A stretch of 64,000 bases of DNA from Paenibacillus_V sp046244365 (lineage in GTDB: Bacteria; Bacillota; Bacilli; Paenibacillales; NBRC-103111): positions 3,658,001 through 3,722,000 of the forward strand of contig NZ_CP176395.1 of assembly GCF_046244365.1 (NCBI RefSeq), given 5' to 3'. The notes beneath the pieces are model-generated. The model was given only the letters and a program-made list of their open reading frames with translations, was not told the DNA's origin and ran no database searches. The position numbers and the translations under genes are program-made. Shown here piece after piece: positions 53,271 to 62,634 of the stretch; within the stretch, counting starts at the first letter, position 1; every line of letters begins with the position of its first letter.

Positions 53271-53328
53271 GTGGTAAGATATAGGTGTTTATGCACTTAA
53301 ATCTTATTAGAGAAACGGTGATTTCGAG

Positions 53329-53964
53329 ATGAATTTGCCTGCGCTGCCTACTTATTCGTGTATTCAAAAGCCATTTGCGGGACTGCCTTCGGGAACGGAC
53401 GACGTTTGGAACGGCATAGAAGCCATGGAACTGCTGGAAACGGCCGGCGGGGACAAGCCGACGCTAGCCACGACGGTTCAAGCGTTCTGGACGGAGGAAG
53501 CGCTTTACTACCGCTTCGTCTGCGAGGACGACCGGATAGTCGCAACCTTGTCCGGGCATGACGCCCCGATCTATGACGAGGACGTGGTCGAAGTATTCCT
53601 CAGTGAAGCCTGCGATTTCGGGTCCTACAAGGAATTTGAGCAAAGTCCGGCAAACGTGCTTTTCGATGCTACGATCAAGAACAACCTTGACGGCACGATC
53701 GAAGTGAATACCGGCTGGCATGCCGCCGGCTGGGAAACGACGGTCGAACGAAAGGAGAACGGTTCCCAAATGATTTATGTTTGGAAACTGCCGTTTGCCA
53801 ATTTCGAGGGCGGTACGCCTTCGCCCGGAGACGAGTGGCTGATGAACTGCTATCGCATCGATCGGGGAGCGACGAAGAAAGACGACCAGTACATGGCTTG
53901 GTCGACTACCGGCATCGTCGATTTCCATACGCCCAAACGCTTCGGCACGATTCGTTTCGTATGA
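53329..53964 (+). CDS. CBM9-like carbohydrate-binding protein
   Basis: A 211-residue beta-sandwich protein with no signal peptide, so it stays in the cytoplasm. It matches the carbohydrate-binding family 9-like pattern: VWNGIEAMELLE, TVQAFWTEEALYYRFVCEDDRI, YDEDVVEVFLS, FDATIKNNLDGTIEVNTGWHA and the ending YMAWSTTGIVDFHTPKRFGTIRF. Intracellular CBM9-like proteins occur next to sugar catabolic operons in Paenibacillus, but their role is not known. It follows the regulator by 58 bases and ends at a bidirectional terminator. Confidence 0.82.
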   Translation: MNLPALPTYSCIQKPFAGLPSGTDDVWNGIEAMELLETAGGDKPTLATTVQAFWTEEALYYRFVCEDDRIVATLSGHDAPIYDEDVVEVFLSEACDFGSYKEFEQSPANVLFDATIKNNLDGTIEVNTGWHAAGWETTVERKENGSQMIYVWKLPFANFEGGTPSPGDEWLMNCYRIDRGATKKDDQYMAWSTTGIVDFHTPKRFGTIRFV

Positions 53965-53984
53965 CAATTTATCTATAACGCCCT

Positions 53985-54024
53985 AATGCCTTCCTGTTTA
54001 CTCGACAGGAAGGCATTTTATTTT
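53985..54024. terminator. bidirectional intrinsic terminator
   Basis: A 13-pair stem AATGCCTTCCTGT / ACAGGAAGGCATT followed by TTATTTT; it lies between the convergent CBM9-like and permease genes. Confidence 0.9.
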
Positions 54025-54034
54025 AGGGCTTCCG

Positions 54035-55450
54035 TTAAACCATGATGATTACCATGGCGACGATCGTCGTGACGACGAGGCCGAGCACGACTGGCTTCAG
54101 GTTGCGGCGTGCCACCTCAAAGGGGTCGACGCCGCAAATCGCGGCAGCCGGTATAAGCGCCCACGGAATGAGTGTGCCGCCGCCGACCCAGATGGCGGAT
54201 ATTTGGCCAAGCGCAGTTAGAGTGGCGATTCCTGCTCCGATGGCAGTGGCAAACAGATTCGCGATGGAACCGACGAGCGAGATGCCGGAGAAGCCGGAAC
54301 CGTCAAGACCGGTAATCGCTCCCACGGATGTTAGCGTTACGGCGCTCACTTCCGGATTGAGCGGCACCGAATTGGCGAGCGCAAGGCCAAGATCGTTCAC
54401 GATGCCATGCGAGGCTTCCGGCAGCACTTTACCGAAAATATCGGCGAAGGAAGAGTCGCCCAAATAGAAGAAAGCGGCGATCGGGATAACCGGACCGAAC
54501 ACTTTAAAGCCGAACTGAAAGCCTTCGATCAAATACTCGGTCGTTTTTTCCAGCCCCTTATTCCGATGTGCCAGAAGGCTGATGATCATGAGGATGAACA
54601 CCGATGTACCGCCGATCAAGGCTGTGGCGTCGCCGCCTTGCAGCTTCAAGTAGGACATGGCCGCCAAATCGCCTAGGAACAGGAGCGGGATGACGACGGC
54701 CATCGTATTTTTTGCTGCGGAGGAAAGGTGGATTTTGTCCGGCTGAGGCCCGCCGTACGCCGGTTTGGTCGGTTGTGCGGCGAGACCGGATTGAAAAGTC
54801 AGCTTGCCGTTCTTCAGGTCTCTGCGCATAAACCAGAACGCCGCGGCCGTTGTAACGGCACCCATCACGATAACGAGCGGCACGCTTGCCGAGATTACAT
54901 CGGACACCGGAATGCCTGCGGCGTCAGCGGTCAATTTGGGTGCTCCTTGAATGATAAAGTCGCCGGATAGTGCGATCCCGTGTCCGAACAAGTTCATGGC
55001 GATCGCGACGGCGAGCGGCGGGAGCCCTGCGCGAATCGCGGCAGGAAGCAGGACGGCGCCGATTAAAGCAACGGCGGGGGAAGGCCAGAAAAACCACGAA
55101 ATAACCATCATCACGATGCCGACCGTCCAATAAGCGAGCGTCGGATTGCGCATGAGTTTGGTGAACGGGGATATCATCGCTTCATTGATCCCCGATACGA
55201 GCAGCACGCGGCTCATCGATACGATAATGGAAATGACGAGTATCGTCCCCAGCAGCTCTTTGATGGCGACAATAAAGCTGCTGAATATCCCGCTTACCGA
55301 TTGGCTAAGCGATTCGGTGGCCATCAGACCGAGCACGAAAATTCCTGCGATGCAAACGAGCGACGTATCTCTGCGCATGACCATAAATCCGATGATCAGA
55401 GCGATAAACGCGAGGTATACCCAGTGCAGGCCTAGCAGTTCGACTCCCAT
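54035..55450 (-). CDS. ion-transporter-type permease (organic acid transporter?)
   Basis: A 471-residue membrane protein with about 11-12 helices. Features: FFWPSPAVALIGAVLLPAAIRAGLPPLAVAIAMNLFGHGIALSGD in the first half and VTLTSVGAITGLDGSGFSGISLVGSIANLFATAIG in the second, which suggest the re-entrant-loop halves of the ion transporter (CitM/GntP/DcuC-like) superfamily. Start ATG at 55450 with GGAGGGG 5 bases upstream. It is monocistronic. Substrates of this group are usually carboxylates or gluconate-like acids; the exact one cannot be read from the sequence. Confidence 0.75.
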   Translation of the reverse strand: MGVELLGLHWVYLAFIALIIGFMVMRRDTSLVCIAGIFVLGLMATESLSQSVSGIFSSFIVAIKELLGTILVISIIVSMSRVLLVSGINEAMISPFTKLMRNPTLAYWTVGIVMMVISWFFWPSPAVALIGAVLLPAAIRAGLPPLAVAIAMNLFGHGIALSGDFIIQGAPKLTADAAGIPVSDVISASVPLVIVMGAVTTAAAFWFMRRDLKNGKLTFQSGLAAQPTKPAYGGPQPDKIHLSSAAKNTMAVVIPLLFLGDLAAMSYLKLQGGDATALIGGTSVFILMIISLLAHRNKGLEKTTEYLIEGFQFGFKVFGPVIPIAAFFYLGDSSFADIFGKVLPEASHGIVNDLGLALANSVPLNPEVSAVTLTSVGAITGLDGSGFSGISLVGSIANLFATAIGAGIATLTALGQISAIWVGGGTLIPWALIPAAAICGVDPFEVARRNLKPVVLGLVVTTIVAMVIIMV

Positions 55451-55746
55451 AATACCCCTCCATGAATGGGCTTACATATTGGTGCTATAGCTTATGCAAA
55501 TAGCCCAGATAAGGTGAGTGCGGGTACTAATGCCCAAGCGGGAGTGAATACACTCTGTAGAAAGACGTTGCCGAATATTTCCGGATTTGCGTGAGCCCCG
55601 CTCGGCAGCATCCAGCCGTTTTTCTAGGGAGGGCTTGAGCAGGACTGGGATTATGGAAAGCGATATCATCGTATTTCGGCATCTATCGATTGGCTTTTAC
55701 CAAAAGGAGGTGTGCCTATCTACCTCAGTGGGGGGATAGGAAAAGG

Positions 55747-57084
55747 TTGGACAGTGACCCGTTACCGATGCTCGCAGAGCTGACGCTTGTCGCGGTGCTT
55801 GTTCTTCTTAACGGCTTCTTCGTTGCCGCCGAGTTCGCCTTGGTCAAAATCAGAAGCAGCAAATTGGATACGCTTGTGCAGGAAGGGAACAGGAGGGCCA
55901 AATTTGCGTTGAATATCGTAGGCAATCTGAATGCATATTTGTCCGCTTGCCAATTGGGCATAACGCTCGCATCGCTGGGTCTCGGCTGGATCGGGGAACC
56001 CGCCGTGGCGGAACTGCTGGAACCGATGCTGGGCGGTATCGGCGTCCCCGGAACGATTATTCATACGATTGCGTTTCTAATCGCTTTCTCTGTCATTACC
56101 GCGCTTCACATTATTATCGGCGAGCAATTTCCGAAGACGTACGCCATTCGCAAGTCCGAGGCTGTCACATTATGGACGGCAGTTCCGATGATCGGCTTTT
56201 ACAAGCTGATGATTCCGTTTATATGGATGCTGAACGGATCGTCGAACTGGCTGCTCCGCAAATCGGGTATCGAGCCGGAGTCCGAGCATGAATCGGTGCA
56301 CACCGGGGAAGAAATACGCCTGCTTGTAAAGGAAAGCCACAGGAACGGTCTGATCGACAACGAGGAGCTTGCGCTGGTCGATAACATTTTTGAATTCTCC
56401 GAAACGTCGGCCCGCGAAATCATGATCCCAAGAACCGAAATGAAGTGCCTGCATGCCGATCTGTCCTTCGACGAAAACATGAAAATCGCCGTAGCCGAGC
56501 TGCACACCCGGTTTCCGGTATGCGATCCGGACAAAGACAACATCATCGGATTCGTGCACATCAAGGACTTGCTGAAGCACAAGGACGGCGTATGCAACAT
56601 ACGCGAGCTCGTCAGGCCGCTCACGAATGTGCCCGAGACGATGCCGATCAGTGCGCTGCTGAAGCTGATGCAGAAGAAACGGACCGAGATGGCGCTGCTG
56701 ATCGACGAATACGGCGGGACATCGGGACTAGTGACGGCCCTGGATATTATCGAGGAGATCGTCGGGGAGCTGCACGACGAGTTCAACGTGAAGCGTTCCG
56801 TCATCGAGAGGAAGGACGAATTCACCTTTTCGATCGACGGGCTTCTCTTGATTGAGGATTTCAACGAACATTTCGGTTTTGCTATCGAAACGAACGATTA
56901 CGACACGATAGGCGGATGGATGTACGCCAAAATTGAAATGCCGCCGCGCAAAAATCAATCCGTCTATTTATGCGGCTGCGAATTCGTCGTAGATGAAGTC
57001 GACCATATGCGCATTTCCCGGATCCTTGTACGAATCGATGCAAAGCGGCGCGAAACGCCGAAATATCGACAAGAAGTGTCGTAA
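55747..57084 (+). CDS. CNNM/CorC (hemolysin-like) membrane protein with CBS domains
   Basis: A 445-residue protein: DUF21/CNNM membrane domain with four helices (about 8-185; ADTLVQEGNRRAKFALNIVGNLNAYLSACQLGITLASLGLGWIGEP-like region), a CBS pair (about 215-335; PRTEMKCLHADLSFDENMKIAVAELHTRFPVCD; TEMALLIDEYGGTSGLVTALDIIEEIVGEL) and a CorC_HlyC domain. These proteins are linked to magnesium or other metal efflux. The start is TTG at 55747, behind GGATAGGAAAAGG, giving the typical MDSDPLPM N-terminus; the frame to 55690 has no site and ATG 55768 has a poor one. A strong AAGGAGG at 55700 has no in-frame start after it. Confidence 0.88.
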   Translation: MDSDPLPMLAELTLVAVLVLLNGFFVAAEFALVKIRSSKLDTLVQEGNRRAKFALNIVGNLNAYLSACQLGITLASLGLGWIGEPAVAELLEPMLGGIGVPGTIIHTIAFLIAFSVITALHIIIGEQFPKTYAIRKSEAVTLWTAVPMIGFYKLMIPFIWMLNGSSNWLLRKSGIEPESEHESVHTGEEIRLLVKESHRNGLIDNEELALVDNIFEFSETSAREIMIPRTEMKCLHADLSFDENMKIAVAELHTRFPVCDPDKDNIIGFVHIKDLLKHKDGVCNIRELVRPLTNVPETMPISALLKLMQKKRTEMALLIDEYGGTSGLVTALDIIEEIVGELHDEFNVKRSVIERKDEFTFSIDGLLLIEDFNEHFGFAIETNDYDTIGGWMYAKIEMPPRKNQSVYLCGCEFVVDEVDHMRISRILVRIDAKRRETPKYRQEVS

Positions 57085-57109
57085 CGTGACGATGCCCCGG
57101 GAAATAAAC

Positions 57110-57143
57110 GAGCGCCTTTTGCCTATTGCAGGCGAGGGCGCTC
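57110..57143 (-). terminator. possible terminator between convergent genes
   Basis: The stem GAGCGCC / GGCGCTC with an inner GCCT/AGGC, between the CNNM and AraC-type genes. On the minus strand it is followed by CGTTTATTT, an imperfect T run. Confidence 0.45.
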
Positions 57144-57144
57144 T

Positions 57145-57987
57145 TCACTCTTGTTTCCGGTACTGCAGCGGAGAAATTCGGGCAACCGCTTTGAAGACGC
57201 GGCCGAAGTGAGCGATGCTCTCGAAGCCTACATGGTCGGCGATATCGATAATTTTATTTTCCGTTTCCTTGAGCAGCCGCTGCGCCTCTTTAACACGGAT
57301 CGCATTTACGTATTCGACGAACGAAAAGCCGGTTACTTTCTTGAACGAGCGGCTCAAATAATGCGGGCTCATGTAGAAACGTTCGGAAAGCTCGTTCAGC
57401 GTTAGCGGAAGCGCATAGTTTAGGTTGATGAAACGGACGATTTCGGTTACCTTGCCGTGCAACGGGGATTCTGCGGCGACAGCCGTCGTCTTGTGCTTCT
57501 CGAGATAACGGCTGGCGAACAGCAAAAGCTCGATCAGCAAGTGCTTCATATACAGTTCAAAGCCCGTGCCGTGTGCATGAGCTTCTTTGGTCAGCTTCAG
57601 CAGCAGCTGTTCGACGAACATCCGCTCCTGCATATTCAGGCTGAGCACGCGGCCGGACGGATGGGTAAACGGCTCGAATAAGAAACGGTTATCTGCGTAA
57701 TCGTTCGCATAGGCGTCGCTGAAGTTGATGAGAACCCGCTCATGCTGCGGGTTTTCGGCATTTAGGGAGCTATGCAGGTCGAGCTTGTTAATGAAGACGA
57801 GATCTCCCTGCTGCAGCGTAAAGGACCGGTCTTTAATAAAGTAGAGGCGTTCGCCCGACAGCAAATAGTAGACCTCGTAATTGCGATGAAAATGATTCGT
57901 CCGCTCGAACGGCTCGGTCCTTCGGATATGGTGGATGTAGAGATCGTCGTCCTCCGAGCCGTAGCTTACGGTCGCCATATCGCTCAT
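57145..57987 (-). CDS. AraC-family regulator with cupin sensor
   Basis: A 280-residue regulator: N-terminal cupin-like ligand domain (HFHRNYEVYYLLSGERLYFIKDRSFTLQQGDLVFINK) and C-terminal AraC double helix-turn-helix (YALPLTLNELSERFYMSPHYLSRSFKKVTGFSFVEYVNAIRVKEAQRLLKETENKIIDIADHVGFESIAHFGRVFKAVARISPLQYRK). Start ATG at 57987 with GGAAGG 12 bases upstream. It is divergent from uxaE by 189 bases and is the obvious candidate regulator of the hexuronate genes. Confidence 0.9.
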   Translation of the reverse strand: MSDMATVSYGSEDDDLYIHHIRRTEPFERTNHFHRNYEVYYLLSGERLYFIKDRSFTLQQGDLVFINKLDLHSSLNAENPQHERVLINFSDAYANDYADNRFLFEPFTHPSGRVLSLNMQERMFVEQLLLKLTKEAHAHGTGFELYMKHLLIELLLFASRYLEKHKTTAVAAESPLHGKVTEIVRFINLNYALPLTLNELSERFYMSPHYLSRSFKKVTGFSFVEYVNAIRVKEAQRLLKETENKIIDIADHVGFESIAHFGRVFKAVARISPLQYRKQE

Positions 57988-58176
57988 TATGCGTCATTCC
58001 TTCCATTGAACAGCTAATGCAAGTATAACAAACAATCGGATGCGATGGACAAAATTTGCAAGAAAATCAGGGATAAAGGCAAAAACTGCGAAGATAAATA
58101 GCGGATATTGTTCTATGATGAGCGTATAAGGCCCCCCGTTAACCGGAGGGGACCAATTGAGGGGGCGACCATAGCG

Positions 58177-59670
58177 ATGGCAAATTTAGCTGCAATTACG
58201 GAAATAATCAAAAACGGTCAAACGGCAAACGTATCCGATGCCGATATCCGCACCTATCCCGCTTCATTTGATACGAGCGGCGGCACCGCCTGCCTCATGA
58301 TCAAGGAAAACGGCGTCAGAAAGCTGCTGGCAGCGGGCTCCGGCGCTCTGTATGAAGAGCTGCATGGCGAAGAAAGGGACGGCGGCAAAATATGCCCGCT
58401 TACGCATGCTAACCGGCTTGCGCTCAACCGCCATTTTCCCTATACCGTACCGCAAGCTTTCGGCACGCAGGTTGCGACGATCGGTCTCGGCGACAGACTC
58501 GGTCTGGCCGGACCCGGGCATGTGCAAACGGTTCGCGGCAGAGGCGTGAAGCCGATATTGGCCCAGCAGAGCATCCGCGAGCTTACGCTTACCGGACGCG
58601 ACTACAAGGAAGTTGTCGATGCGGCAAGCTTTGCCGTGTTTCAGGAGGGCTACAAGGACGGCTTCGGCGCAGACGGCGACCATCTGAAGGCGGAAGCGGA
58701 CATTCGCATGGCGCTTGAACTCGGATTCACCATGCTGACTTTGGACTGCTCGGAGAAAATCGACAATACGATCGACGGGCTTTCCGAGACCGAGATTGAA
58801 GCGAAGTACGGCAAGCTGCATGCTGATGTTCGCGAGCATTTCGAAGCGCGTTACTTGAACCGGGATTTTGCCGTCGGAGGGAGCGTCATTCGCTTCGATC
58901 GGAGCAGCTTGATGAAAAACGTGCTCATTTACGGGGAAGCGATTTCGTTCATGGCGTACATCTACACGGCATATATCAAGTCTGCCGACCGGGCGATCGA
59001 CTTCGAAATATCGATCGACGAAACGTTAACGCCGACCGATCCGGAATCGCATTTCCTCGCCGCGAACGAGCTGTACGCTCAGGATATTGCCATATACAGT
59101 ATGGCGCCGCGGTTTTGCGGGGAGTTCCAGAAAGGAATCGACTACATCGGCGACGTGGTCCAATTCGAGCGCGAGCTGATCGTGCACGCGGCGATTGCCG
59201 ATCATTTCGGCTATAAGCTGAGCATCCACTCCGGCAGCGATAAATTTAGCGTGTTCCCGCTAATCGGCAAGCACACCAACGGGCGCTTCCACGTCAAAAC
59301 GGCCGGAACGAACTGGCTTGAGGCGGTTCGTACGGTCGCAGTCGTCCATCCGGATTTGTACCGGAGGATGCACCGATACGCGTATGAGCATTTTGAAGAA
59401 GCCAAGGCGTACTATCACGTTACGACGGACATTGCCGCGATTAAGCCGCTTGACGAGGTATCCGACGAACGGCTGCCCGAATACATGGAAGACGATAATG
59501 CGCGTCAGCTTATCCACATTACTTACGGCATCCTGCTGCAGGCGAAGACGGCGGAAGGCGGTTCTTTGTTCAAAGAGGAATTTTACCGTACGCTGAACGA
59601 GCAAGAAGAGGCCTATGCGCAGTCGCTCGTTCGTCATATCGGCAAGCACTTGGATCTGCTGGGCAAATGA
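58177..59670 (+). CDS. uxaE: tagaturonate epimerase
   Basis: A 497-residue protein with the pattern of the UxaE (tagaturonate 3-epimerase) family: TSGGTACLMIKENGVRKLL, NRHFPYTVPQAFGTQVATIGLGDRLGLAGPGH, FGADGDHLKAEADIRMALELGFTMLTLDCSEKIDN and LSIHSGSDKFSVFPLIGKHTNGRFHVKTAGTNWLEAVR. The enzyme interconverts tagaturonate and fructuronate, merging galacturonate and glucuronate breakdown. The start at 58177 has GAGGGGGCG 9 bases upstream; the frame to 58108 has no site. It is followed after 35 bases by a UxaC-like isomerase, and an AraC-type regulator lies divergent. Confidence 0.87.
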   Translation: MANLAAITEIIKNGQTANVSDADIRTYPASFDTSGGTACLMIKENGVRKLLAAGSGALYEELHGEERDGGKICPLTHANRLALNRHFPYTVPQAFGTQVATIGLGDRLGLAGPGHVQTVRGRGVKPILAQQSIRELTLTGRDYKEVVDAASFAVFQEGYKDGFGADGDHLKAEADIRMALELGFTMLTLDCSEKIDNTIDGLSETEIEAKYGKLHADVREHFEARYLNRDFAVGGSVIRFDRSSLMKNVLIYGEAISFMAYIYTAYIKSADRAIDFEISIDETLTPTDPESHFLAANELYAQDIAIYSMAPRFCGEFQKGIDYIGDVVQFERELIVHAAIADHFGYKLSIHSGSDKFSVFPLIGKHTNGRFHVKTAGTNWLEAVRTVAVVHPDLYRRMHRYAYEHFEEAKAYYHVTTDIAAIKPLDEVSDERLPEYMEDDNARQLIHITYGILLQAKTAEGGSLFKEEFYRTLNEQEEAYAQSLVRHIGKHLDLLGK

Positions 59671-59705
59671 CATATATAGGCGAGGCCATAAGGAGAGGAT
59701 CGAGC

Positions 59706-60980
59706 ATGGAGATTCAAACGAAGGAACAAATGCGCGATTTCGTGTACGAGACCGTGCGTACGACGCCCATAACCGACGTTCATACGCATCTGTTCACGGA
59801 GGCGTTCGGCGATCTGCTGCTGTGGGGGATCGACGAGCTGCTCACTTATCATTATTTGGTTGCCGAAACGCTTCGCTTTCATCCGCAGCTGCCTTACGAA
59901 TCGTTCTGGGCTATGCCGAAGCGGGAACAGGCCGATCTGGTCTGGCAAACGCTGTTTCTCGACCATTCGCCTTACAGCGAAGCCTGCCGCGGCGTTCTGA
60001 CCGTGCTGAGCAAGCTTGGGCTTGACGTGGAGAGCCGCGATTTGGCCTCTTACCGGGCTTACTTCGATGCCGCTCCGCTGTCGGATCACATCACGAAGAT
60101 TTTCCGTCTCGCAGGGGTCGCTTCCGCATGCATGACGAACGATCCGTTCGTCGAGAAGGAAAGAGCGGCATGGACAACGCTGGAGGAAGTCGATCCGCGC
60201 TTCCATACCGCCCTCCGCATTGACCCCATCCTCAATCAATGGGAATCGAGCTGGCGCAAGCTGGCGGAATGGGGCTATGAGGTGGTGGAGGAGCTTGACG
60301 AGCGCTCGTACGGGGGCATACGCCGCTTTCTGAACGACTGGATCGACCGCATGAATCCGCTCTATATGGCGGTATCGCTTCCGCCGTCATTTGCCTTTCC
60401 CGAAGATTCCGCGCGCGGCCGCATTATCGAGAACGCGATCATTCCGGTCGCCCGCGACCGCGACATTCCGTTCGCAATGATGATCGGCGTGAAGAAACGG
60501 GTAAATCCCGCACTGGGCGATGCCGGCGACAGCTTAGGCAAAGCGGACGTAACGGCGGTCGAAGCGATATGCGCGCAATACCCGGACATTAAATTTCTGG
60601 TGACGATGCTGTCGCGCGACAATCAGCACGAGCTGGCCGTAGCGGCGCGTAAGTTCCGCAATTTGCTCGTGTTCGGCTGCTGGTGGTTCCTAAATAACCC
60701 AAGCTTGATCGAAGAAATTACGCGAATGCGCTTCGAGCTTCTCGGCGCGAGCGTCATCCCGCAGCATTCCGACTGCCGCGTCCTGGATCAGATGGTATAC
60801 AAGTGGGACCATTCGCGCGGCATTATCGCCAAAGTTCTTGCCGACAAGTACGGCGACATTATGGATACGGGCTGGAAGCCCGCCAAGGCGGAAATCGAAC
60901 GCGACGTAGCCGATCTGTTCGGAGAAGCGTTCTGGCGTTTTCTCGGGAAGCCGAATCCGGCGATGCTGCCGGCTACCTAG
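59706..60980 (+). CDS. uronate isomerase-like protein (UxaC family)
   Basis: A 424-residue amidohydrolase-fold protein. Motifs: ITDVHTHLFTEAFGDLLLWGIDELLTYHYLVAETLRFHP at the start (HXH metal site), FLVTMLSRDNQHELAVAARKFRNLLVFGCWWFLNNPSLIEEIT, and IPQHSDCRVLDQMVYKWDHSR near the end. This fits the UxaC (glucuronate/galacturonate isomerase) family, although it is shorter than the usual 460-470 residues and diverged, so the exact hexuronate is open. The start at 59706 has AAGGAGAGGA 6 bases upstream. With uxaE it forms a hexuronate unit ending at the terminator at 61003. Confidence 0.8.
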   Translation: MEIQTKEQMRDFVYETVRTTPITDVHTHLFTEAFGDLLLWGIDELLTYHYLVAETLRFHPQLPYESFWAMPKREQADLVWQTLFLDHSPYSEACRGVLTVLSKLGLDVESRDLASYRAYFDAAPLSDHITKIFRLAGVASACMTNDPFVEKERAAWTTLEEVDPRFHTALRIDPILNQWESSWRKLAEWGYEVVEELDERSYGGIRRFLNDWIDRMNPLYMAVSLPPSFAFPEDSARGRIIENAIIPVARDRDIPFAMMIGVKKRVNPALGDAGDSLGKADVTAVEAICAQYPDIKFLVTMLSRDNQHELAVAARKFRNLLVFGCWWFLNNPSLIEEITRMRFELLGASVIPQHSDCRVLDQMVYKWDHSRGIIAKVLADKYGDIMDTGWKPAKAEIERDVADLFGEAFWRFLGKPNPAMLPAT

Positions 60981-61002
60981 CGTCCCTCCGATCCATCGAA
61001 CG

Positions 61003-61056
61003 GCTTGCCAGACTATCCATGCAGCAATTGCGGATAGTGCCGGCAAGCTTTTTTTT
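61003..61056 (+). terminator. intrinsic terminator of the hexuronate unit
   Basis: A long hairpin with GCTTGCC/GGCAAGC and CTATCC/GGATAG stems, an internal loop and eight or more T residues. Confidence 0.85.
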
Positions 61057-61098
61057 ATGATAAACTAGTGGCGAAAGGAGGGGAGCTATGGTGTTAGG

Positions 61099-61238
61099 AC
61101 GCTCCGTGTCCTCGTCCTCGGGGCTCCCTGCAAAGGAATCGGAATACGATACATAGATTAGCTTCACCTTGAGGGGGATTTACTCGGATTCAACCAACCT
61201 TCCCGGTTCTGAAAAGTGGCCTTTTTCAACAAGCACTA
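61099..61238 (-). repeat. inverted copy of a MITE-like repeat (left, truncated)
   Basis: About 90 per cent identical (12 substitutions and one gap over about 140 bases by eye) to the reverse complement of 62628-62768. It carries a one-mismatch version (TTTTTCAACA) of the terminal repeat seen at 62635. Sequence left of 61099 no longer matches, so only one half of the element is present. It lies directly upstream of the PPOX flavoprotein gene. Confidence 0.8.
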
Positions 61239-61262
61239 ATAATGAAAGTAGAGGAGCATACC

Positions 61263-61892
61263 ATGAATCCTTTCCATACCGTGATCGGCACGGAAGAAGA
61301 GTTAAGAGAGCTGCTAGGCTATCCCAGCCCGCTTGCCGTCAATAAAGTTATCGGGCAGCTCGATGCGCATTGCCGCGAATTCATTGCCAAGTCGCCGATC
61401 GCATTCATCGCGACGGCGGATGCTTCCGGTGCCTGCGACGTATCTCCGAGAGGCGATGCGCCCGGCTTTACTGCCGTACTAGGCGACAAGCACCTGCTTA
61501 TTCCCGAGCGGCCCGGCAACCGCCGGATCGATTCGATGCGCAATATTTTGGCAAATCCCCAAATCGGCGTGATCTTCATTATCCCGGGACTGGAGGAAAC
61601 GCTCCGCATCAACGGGAAAGCGTGTATCGTCAAGGATACCGGTCTTTTATCGGCGCTAGAAGCACACGGGAAAATACCGCTGCTCGGCATCGGCATAGAG
61701 GTGGAGCAGTGCTTCGTGCACTGCGCGAAAGCATTCAAGCGCTCGAAGCTGTGGGATTCGGGCTCCTGGCCGGAATGGGAAAGCCTGCCTTCGATGCCTA
61801 AAATATTGGCGGAGCATGCGAAATCGTCGGGGCTGACGGAAGGGGACGTTTCGGCGGTTCTGAAGGAAAGCTACGAGAAAAGGCTTTACTAA
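61263..61892 (+). CDS. FMN-dependent PPOX-type flavoprotein (MSMEG_1061-like)
   Basis: A 209-residue split-barrel flavoprotein of the pyridoxamine 5'-phosphate oxidase superfamily: IAFIATADASGACDVSPRGDAPGF, LLIPERPGNRRIDSMRNILANPQIGVIFIIPGLEETLRINGKACIVKD and a C-terminal ECFVHCAKAFKRSKLWDS segment (EQCFVHCAKAF). This matches the MSMEG_1061/DR2398 subgroup, whose substrates are unknown, rather than PdxH. The start at 61263 has AGAGGAG 6 bases upstream; the frame to 61242 has no site. It lies between inverted repeats, with the HAD gene 16 bases downstream. Confidence 0.85.
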   Translation: MNPFHTVIGTEEELRELLGYPSPLAVNKVIGQLDAHCREFIAKSPIAFIATADASGACDVSPRGDAPGFTAVLGDKHLLIPERPGNRRIDSMRNILANPQIGVIFIIPGLEETLRINGKACIVKDTGLLSALEAHGKIPLLGIGIEVEQCFVHCAKAFKRSKLWDSGSWPEWESLPSMPKILAEHAKSSGLTEGDVSAVLKESYEKRLY

Positions 61893-61908
61893 ACGGGAGG
61901 CTGGGATC

Positions 61909-62598
61909 TTGAGCGGAACGCAAGCGGTAATTTTCGATTTGTATGAGACGCTGATCTCCGAGTACGAGAACGGAAGCCGGAAGGTCAGCAGGTCCAGTCG
62001 CGATATGGAGACGCTTATCGGGCTTTCGGACGAACGGTTTAAACGGGAATGGAACAGCCGCCAAGACAAGAGGATGACGGGACATTTCAGGACGTATAAG
62101 GAAGTGATGAAGGATATAGCCGAATGCAACGGCATGGGATTCTGCGAGGAAACGGTCGAAGCCTTATATACGGAACGCATTCTCGAGAAATCGGCGGCTT
62201 TTGTGCAAATTAGTCCGGAGATCGTTCCTATGCTTAGGAAGTTGAAGGCTGGCGGCTTGAAGCTGGGACTGATCAGCAATTGTACGGAGGAAGAAGTCCG
62301 TTCCTGGGGGAGCTGCGGATTGGCCGAGTATTTCGATCAAGTCGTCTTTTCGTATGAAGCGGGGCTTGCTAAGCCGGATGAACGTATTTACAAGCGTGCT
62401 TGCTCCCTGCTCGAGGTAGAAGCGGAACAATGCGTTTATATCGGCGACGGAGGGTCGGACGAGCTGCTTGGGGCCTCCCGAGTCGGTATGCGCGTTTACC
62501 AAGCCGTATGGTTTATTCCGGCGTCTATCGCGGATAAGCATGGACGGTATCCGAGAGCGGCGAAGCCTGCCGATGTCATCCGTTTGCTCTCTTGTTAA
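61909..62598 (+). CDS. HAD-superfamily hydrolase
   Basis: A 229-residue phosphatase-like enzyme. HAD motifs: I QAVIFDLYETLIS (first Asp, but the second motif-I position is Tyr rather than Asp, i.e. DLYET), II LGLISNCT, III Lys in GLAKPDERIYK, and IV VYIGDGGSDELLGA. The Asp-to-Tyr change at motif I is common in dehalogenase-like HADs, so phosphatase activity is uncertain. TTG start at 61909 with GGGAGG upstream, 16 bases after the flavoprotein gene. Confidence 0.88.
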   Translation: MSGTQAVIFDLYETLISEYENGSRKVSRSSRDMETLIGLSDERFKREWNSRQDKRMTGHFRTYKEVMKDIAECNGMGFCEETVEALYTERILEKSAAFVQISPEIVPMLRKLKAGGLKLGLISNCTEEEVRSWGSCGLAEYFDQVVFSYEAGLAKPDERIYKRACSLLEVEAEQCVYIGDGGSDELLGASRVGMRVYQAVWFIPASIADKHGRYPRAAKPADVIRLLSC

Positions 62599-62634
62599 GA
62601 GCAGCGTTCCTATCTATTTATCTATAATAGTGCG

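Noticed and set aside
55698..55746. Possible metal riboswitch before the CNNM gene
   Set aside because: There are short GAGGT/ACCTC and CCTATC/GATAGG pairings, but nothing matching M-box or yybP-ykoY consensus.
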